Positions 61,823 through 64,000 of a stretch of 64,000 nt of DNA are shown piece after piece. The stretch covers positions 1,628,001-1,692,000 of the forward strand of contig NZ_CP120361.1 of NCBI RefSeq assembly GCF_029457495.1, written 5' to 3'. A program made the translations under genes and the position numbers. Numbering within the stretch: position 1 is the first letter of the stretch; each line of letters opens with the position of its first letter. Origin of the DNA: Chelativorans sp. AA-79 (GTDB lineage Bacteria; Pseudomonadota; Alphaproteobacteria; Rhizobiales; Rhizobiaceae). Under the pieces are notes generated by a model that made no database searches, was not told where the DNA came from, and saw only the letters and a program-made list of their open reading frames with translations.

Positions 61823-62306
61823 GATCTTCGAAGACGCGCCGAAGTGCTCCAGGTTCCGACATGGCGGCCGGCATCAGAAGGGCTGCATCCAGCGGGGGCT
61901 TCGCCAATACGAGGTAGAGAATACCCAGGATGAACGCCACCGTCAGCGCCGTCACCGCCACGAAGCGCCAGACGGGATAAACTTCCCCCTCCCGGAAAAG
62001 CCTGATGATGACCAGACCTGTCAGCGTATGCAGGAGCGCGAGGCCGCCCACAAGGGCAAGCTTGGCCGAGAGCCAGCCCTCAAAGACGCCGCGGGCGAAA
62101 ATGAGAGCGATGCCGGTGCCTATGGCTAGGAAGGCCGCCGGGGAAACAAGCGCCAGATAGGCGAAGCGCACCATCCGCTGCAACCGGAAGAGCTGGTCGG
62201 CGTCCTTTACGTGAGCGCGCTGAACGTAAAGACCCGGCAGGCTGACGAGCCCCGCCATCCAGACGGCGATCGCGCCGATATGGACGAGCTTCAGCCATGC
62301 GATCAA
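61800..62306 (-). CDS. CopD/HemJ-like four-helix membrane protein
   Basis: This 168-residue membrane protein starts MIAWLKLVHIGAIAVWMAGL with a His in the first helix, then RMVRFAYLALVSPAAFLAIG and two further helices. The pattern fits the CopD/HemJ group, in which such proteins take part in copper handling or protoporphyrinogen oxidation. In cytochrome oxidase loci a CopD-like protein is common and may aid copper delivery to the oxidase. The two options cannot be separated by sequence alone here. Its 3' end overlaps the DUF2231 gene. Confidence 0.78.
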   Translation of the reverse strand: MIAWLKLVHIGAIAVWMAGLVSLPGLYVQRAHVKDADQLFRLQRMVRFAYLALVSPAAFLAIGTGIALIFARGVFEGWLSAKLALVGGLALLHTLTGLVIIRLFREGEVYPVWRFVAVTALTVAFILGILYLVLAKPPLDAALLMPAAMSEPGALRRVFEDLNPWMRP

Positions 62307-62570
62307 GGCATGTCCCCCTTTTCACCATGAAAGGCATCCGCATCGGCAACTAAGTCACTAACCTACTCATTCAAGGGGAGTTGTTGCCGGAGGAGGAGTC
62401 CGCGGCGGCCGCCGGGCCGCCGCCGCAGAGGGCGTCATTGGTTCAGCGCGTTGCGCCAATAAGTTTCGACTTCGTTTTGCTCGATGGATCTGGTCTGGCT
62501 TGGGTCGACGAAGTTCTCCTGAGCGACATTCGGAGCCTGCTCCATCGTCGCTTCGTCGACAGGCAGCCGC
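62307..62570. other. intergenic stretch before the IS630 remnant
   Basis: About 260 bases with a GC-rich block (GGCGGCCGCCGGGCCGCCGCCGC near 62401-62424 on the + strand) able to form hairpins. No recognisable gene. It probably contains the promoter of the CopD/HemJ-like gene and older, degraded parts of the insertion element. Confidence 0.4.
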
Positions 62571-62840
62571 GGGCGATGTCGAAATCCTCGACAATCTGGC
62601 CCCACAAGAGCCCCAAGGCCGAAGCCGCCATCAAGGCGCGCGGCGCATGGATACTCTTCCTGCCGCCCTATAGCCCCGATCTCAATCCGATCGGAATGGC
62701 TTTTCGCCGAGCTGAAGGCTCACCTTCGGGCACGCGCCATCCGCACCATCGACGGTCTCAGGAAGGCCATCGGCGACATCTGTGCCCTCTATTCACCCAC
62801 AGAATGCCAGAACTACTTCAAAACCGCCGGATATGTCTGA
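62571..62840 (+). pseudogene. IS630-family transposase remnant (C-terminal DDE part)
   Basis: The frame reads DVEILDNLAPHKSPKAEAAI then ARGAWILFLPPYSPDLNPI, the second and third DDE motifs of IS630 transposases (the final Glu is replaced, IGM). An extra T in the run at about 62699-62704 shifts the frame; the next frame continues LKAHLRARAIRTIDGLRKAI and ends CQNYFKTAGYV. The N-terminal half is missing, so it is inactive. Confidence 0.8.
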
Positions 62841-62917
62841 ATGCACGTTGCTCTAGTCCGCCGCCGAAAACGGTCGCCCCGCCGGAGGGCTGACCGACGC
62901 GCGGATCACAGCGCTGA

Positions 62918-63397
62918 TCATAGGTCAGTAAACAATGCCCGCTTCCCGGCAGAACTGCAGCGAGATGCGGGACGGATCGGCTGCGTTTCACCGCCGGGGT
63001 CTTCGCCGGGGGGAGCGCCCGCATCAGCGCCTTCGCCGGCAGGTTCCTGTTCGCCGCCGTCCGACGCTAAGCCGTCGATGTCGATGGTCAGCAGGTCACG
63101 ATCAATGACGGTCTCGCTTTCGGAGCGCGCATCCGGTGGCTCCCGCGCGGCCGATGGTTCGTCCCCCGCTTCTGCCGCCTCCGGTCGGTCCACGGCGGAG
63201 GGCGTCGTCTCTGGGGTGCTGGACGCTACTGTGGCGAAATCGTCCTCGGCAAGCTCGGCGCACCGCTCCAGGATGGCGGCCATGGTGTCGCGATTGCCGG
63301 TATCGAACTCCTGCTCGCCCAGATAGATGGGTTGAGCGAAGCTGGTTCCGGCGAGGCCGAAGAGCAGGACGAAGGATAGCTGGACAAGGCGCGACAT
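62918..63397 (-). CDS. small secreted acidic protein of the cytochrome locus
   Basis: The protein has 159 residues with a signal peptide (SRLVQLSFVLLFGLAGTSFA), a short conserved-looking part (LGEQEFDTGNRDTMAAILERCAELA) and a long acidic, Pro/Glu/Gly-rich linker. The annotated end (RPASRCSSAGKRALFTDL) looks unnatural; the neighbouring frame ends SLQFCREAGIVY, which is closer to the tail of related secreted proteins, so a one-base frameshift near 62965-62985 is likely. It starts ten bases after the cytochrome c stop and should be co-transcribed with it. Function unknown. Confidence 0.6.
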   Translation of the reverse strand: MSRLVQLSFVLLFGLAGTSFAQPIYLGEQEFDTGNRDTMAAILERCAELAEDDFATVASSTPETTPSAVDRPEAAEAGDEPSAAREPPDARSESETVIDRDLLTIDIDGLASDGGEQEPAGEGADAGAPPGEDPGGETQPIRPASRCSSAGKRALFTDL

Positions 63398-63407
63398 AAG
63401 CTAGCCC

Positions 63408-64000
63408 TCAATGTTCGTTGGCAAGGTATTCGCGCATCTCCGCAATCTCCGACGCCGAAACGGAGCCCGCGTTCCTGTCCCCCGACTGGCGGAGGTAGGT
63501 CAGCAGGTCTGCGATCTGGTCGTCGGACAGCTTCCAGGCGAATGGCGGCATGGCAAGCACGCTTGGCGCCGCCTCTGTCGGTTGCGCGCGGGCGCCCCCG
63601 AGAATGATACGGATTGCTGTCGACGGGTCTTCGGCAAGCACCTTGTTCGAGGTTTCGAGCGGGGCAAAGAAATTGGGGACGCCCGAACGATCGGCCGCGT
63701 GGCAGGCCGCGTAGTTGTCGAAGTAGATGCCTTCCCCGGTCTCTACACGCGCGACGTCGGGCTGGTCTTGTTCCTCCCGCGGGTCGTCCTCGAGGCTCTT
63801 GAGGTACGTAGCGATCGCTTCCAGATCGTCCTCGTGCAGGAACTGCGTGGCGATGGCGACCACCTCGCCCATACGCTGCATGGGAGCGGTATGTCTGGCG
63901 CGCCCGTCTCCCAGGAACTCGACGATGTCGCTGTGCTCCCAGTCGACGATACCGCCGTTCTCGCCGCCGAGGATGTTCGGCGCGAACCAATTCTCCAGAA
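63408..64000 (-). CDS. cytochrome c (C-terminal part; runs off the window) with altered haem motif
   Basis: The frame is open to the window end, so the N-terminus is outside. The visible 197 residues have the end of one cytochrome c domain (IVDWEHSDIVEFLGDGR, then HEDDLEAIATYLKSL) and a second complete domain. The second domain's haem motif reads DNYAACHAAD, with Tyr where the first Cys of CxxCH is expected, and a downstream axial Met in LAMPPFAWKLSD. The layout resembles multi-haem cytochrome c subunits of alcohol dehydrogenases and oxidase-linked cytochromes. It probably feeds electrons to the oxidase downstream. The altered codon (TAC for TGC) could be a mutation or a real single-thioether site. 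Confidence 0.85.
   Translation of the reverse strand, partial: LENWFAPNILGGENGGIVDWEHSDIVEFLGDGRARHTAPMQRMGEVVAIATQFLHEDDLEAIATYLKSLEDDPREEQDQPDVARVETGEGIYFDNYAACHAADRSGVPNFFAPLETSNKVLAEDPSTAIRIILGGARAQPTEAAPSVLAMPPFAWKLSDDQIADLLTYLRQSGDRNAGSVSASEIAEMREYLANEH

Noticed and set aside
1..64000. CRISPR arrays, tRNA or rRNA genes
   Set aside because: No regularly spaced repeats and no tRNA/rRNA signatures were found when reading both strands; a computational scan was not possible.

Overview
The window is about 64 kb of GC-rich DNA with alphaproteobacterial gene content. The rhizobial-style imp-type type VI secretion (T6SS) cluster, the TAXI-TRAP transporter, the fused cox subunit I-III gene and the DUF2285 and relaxase remnants suggest Rhizobiales, perhaps a Mesorhizobium/Phyllobacteriaceae relative. 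That placement is an inference; no rRNA or marker gene is present.

Bases 1-33918 are a T6SS locus. On the + strand it opens with the 3' part of tssM, then tagF, a PP2C phosphatase and a membrane Ser/Thr kinase. A - strand accessory operon follows: ExbB-like, two ExbD-like and a TonB-like protein plus a small secreted protein. The TonB-like protein shares its periplasmic C-terminal domain with the kinase. Divergent from it runs a + strand operon: DUF1036 protein, an M23 + lytic-transglycosylase envelope protein, a caspase-like/Sel1 protein, a lipoprotein and a peptidoglycan-binding-like protein. After an 830-base non-coding stretch full of strong hairpins (candidate structured RNA) come, on the - strand, a peptidoglycan-binding protein, an unknown protein, tssH, tssG, tssF (split in two frames), tssE, hcp, tssC, tssB, tssA and an OmpA-like protein. 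VgrG, a DUF6931-like protein and the FHA protein TagH close the locus on the + strand. tssJ, tssK and tssL are not seen and may lie upstream. Kinase, phosphatase and FHA protein together suggest threonine-phosphorylation control.

Bases 33919-35154 hold decayed genes (alpha/beta-hydrolase, EamA-type transporter). Bases 35155-45724 are a catabolic block: MarR regulator, MobA-like 3-hydroxybenzoate hydroxylase, aldehyde dehydrogenase, ThDP decarboxylase-like enzyme, LysR regulator, class II aldolase and a TAXI-TRAP uptake system, which suggests use of a hydroxy-aromatic acid.

Bases 45862-54705 are a second catabolic block built around a LacI-type operator in a divergent promoter. It has an L-Ser/Thr dehydratase-like enzyme, two AstE/AspA-type deacylases, a D-serine dehydratase-like enzyme, a polar amino-acid ABC transporter, RidA and a LacI regulator. 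The likely logic is uptake, deacylation and PLP-dependent deamination of an amino-acid derivative, with RidA clearing enamine intermediates.

Bases 55693-57613 are a graveyard of fragments (integrase, TetR, MFS, relaxase, DUF2285, GH15), probably remains of an integrated element. Bases 57733-64000 carry a cytochrome c oxidase locus (small membrane protein, fused CoxA-CoxC, CoxB, DUF2231 protein, CopD/HemJ-like protein, cytochrome c) interrupted by an IS630 remnant. The terminal cytochrome c runs off the window and has YxxCH where CxxCH is expected. No tRNA, rRNA or CRISPR array was seen.
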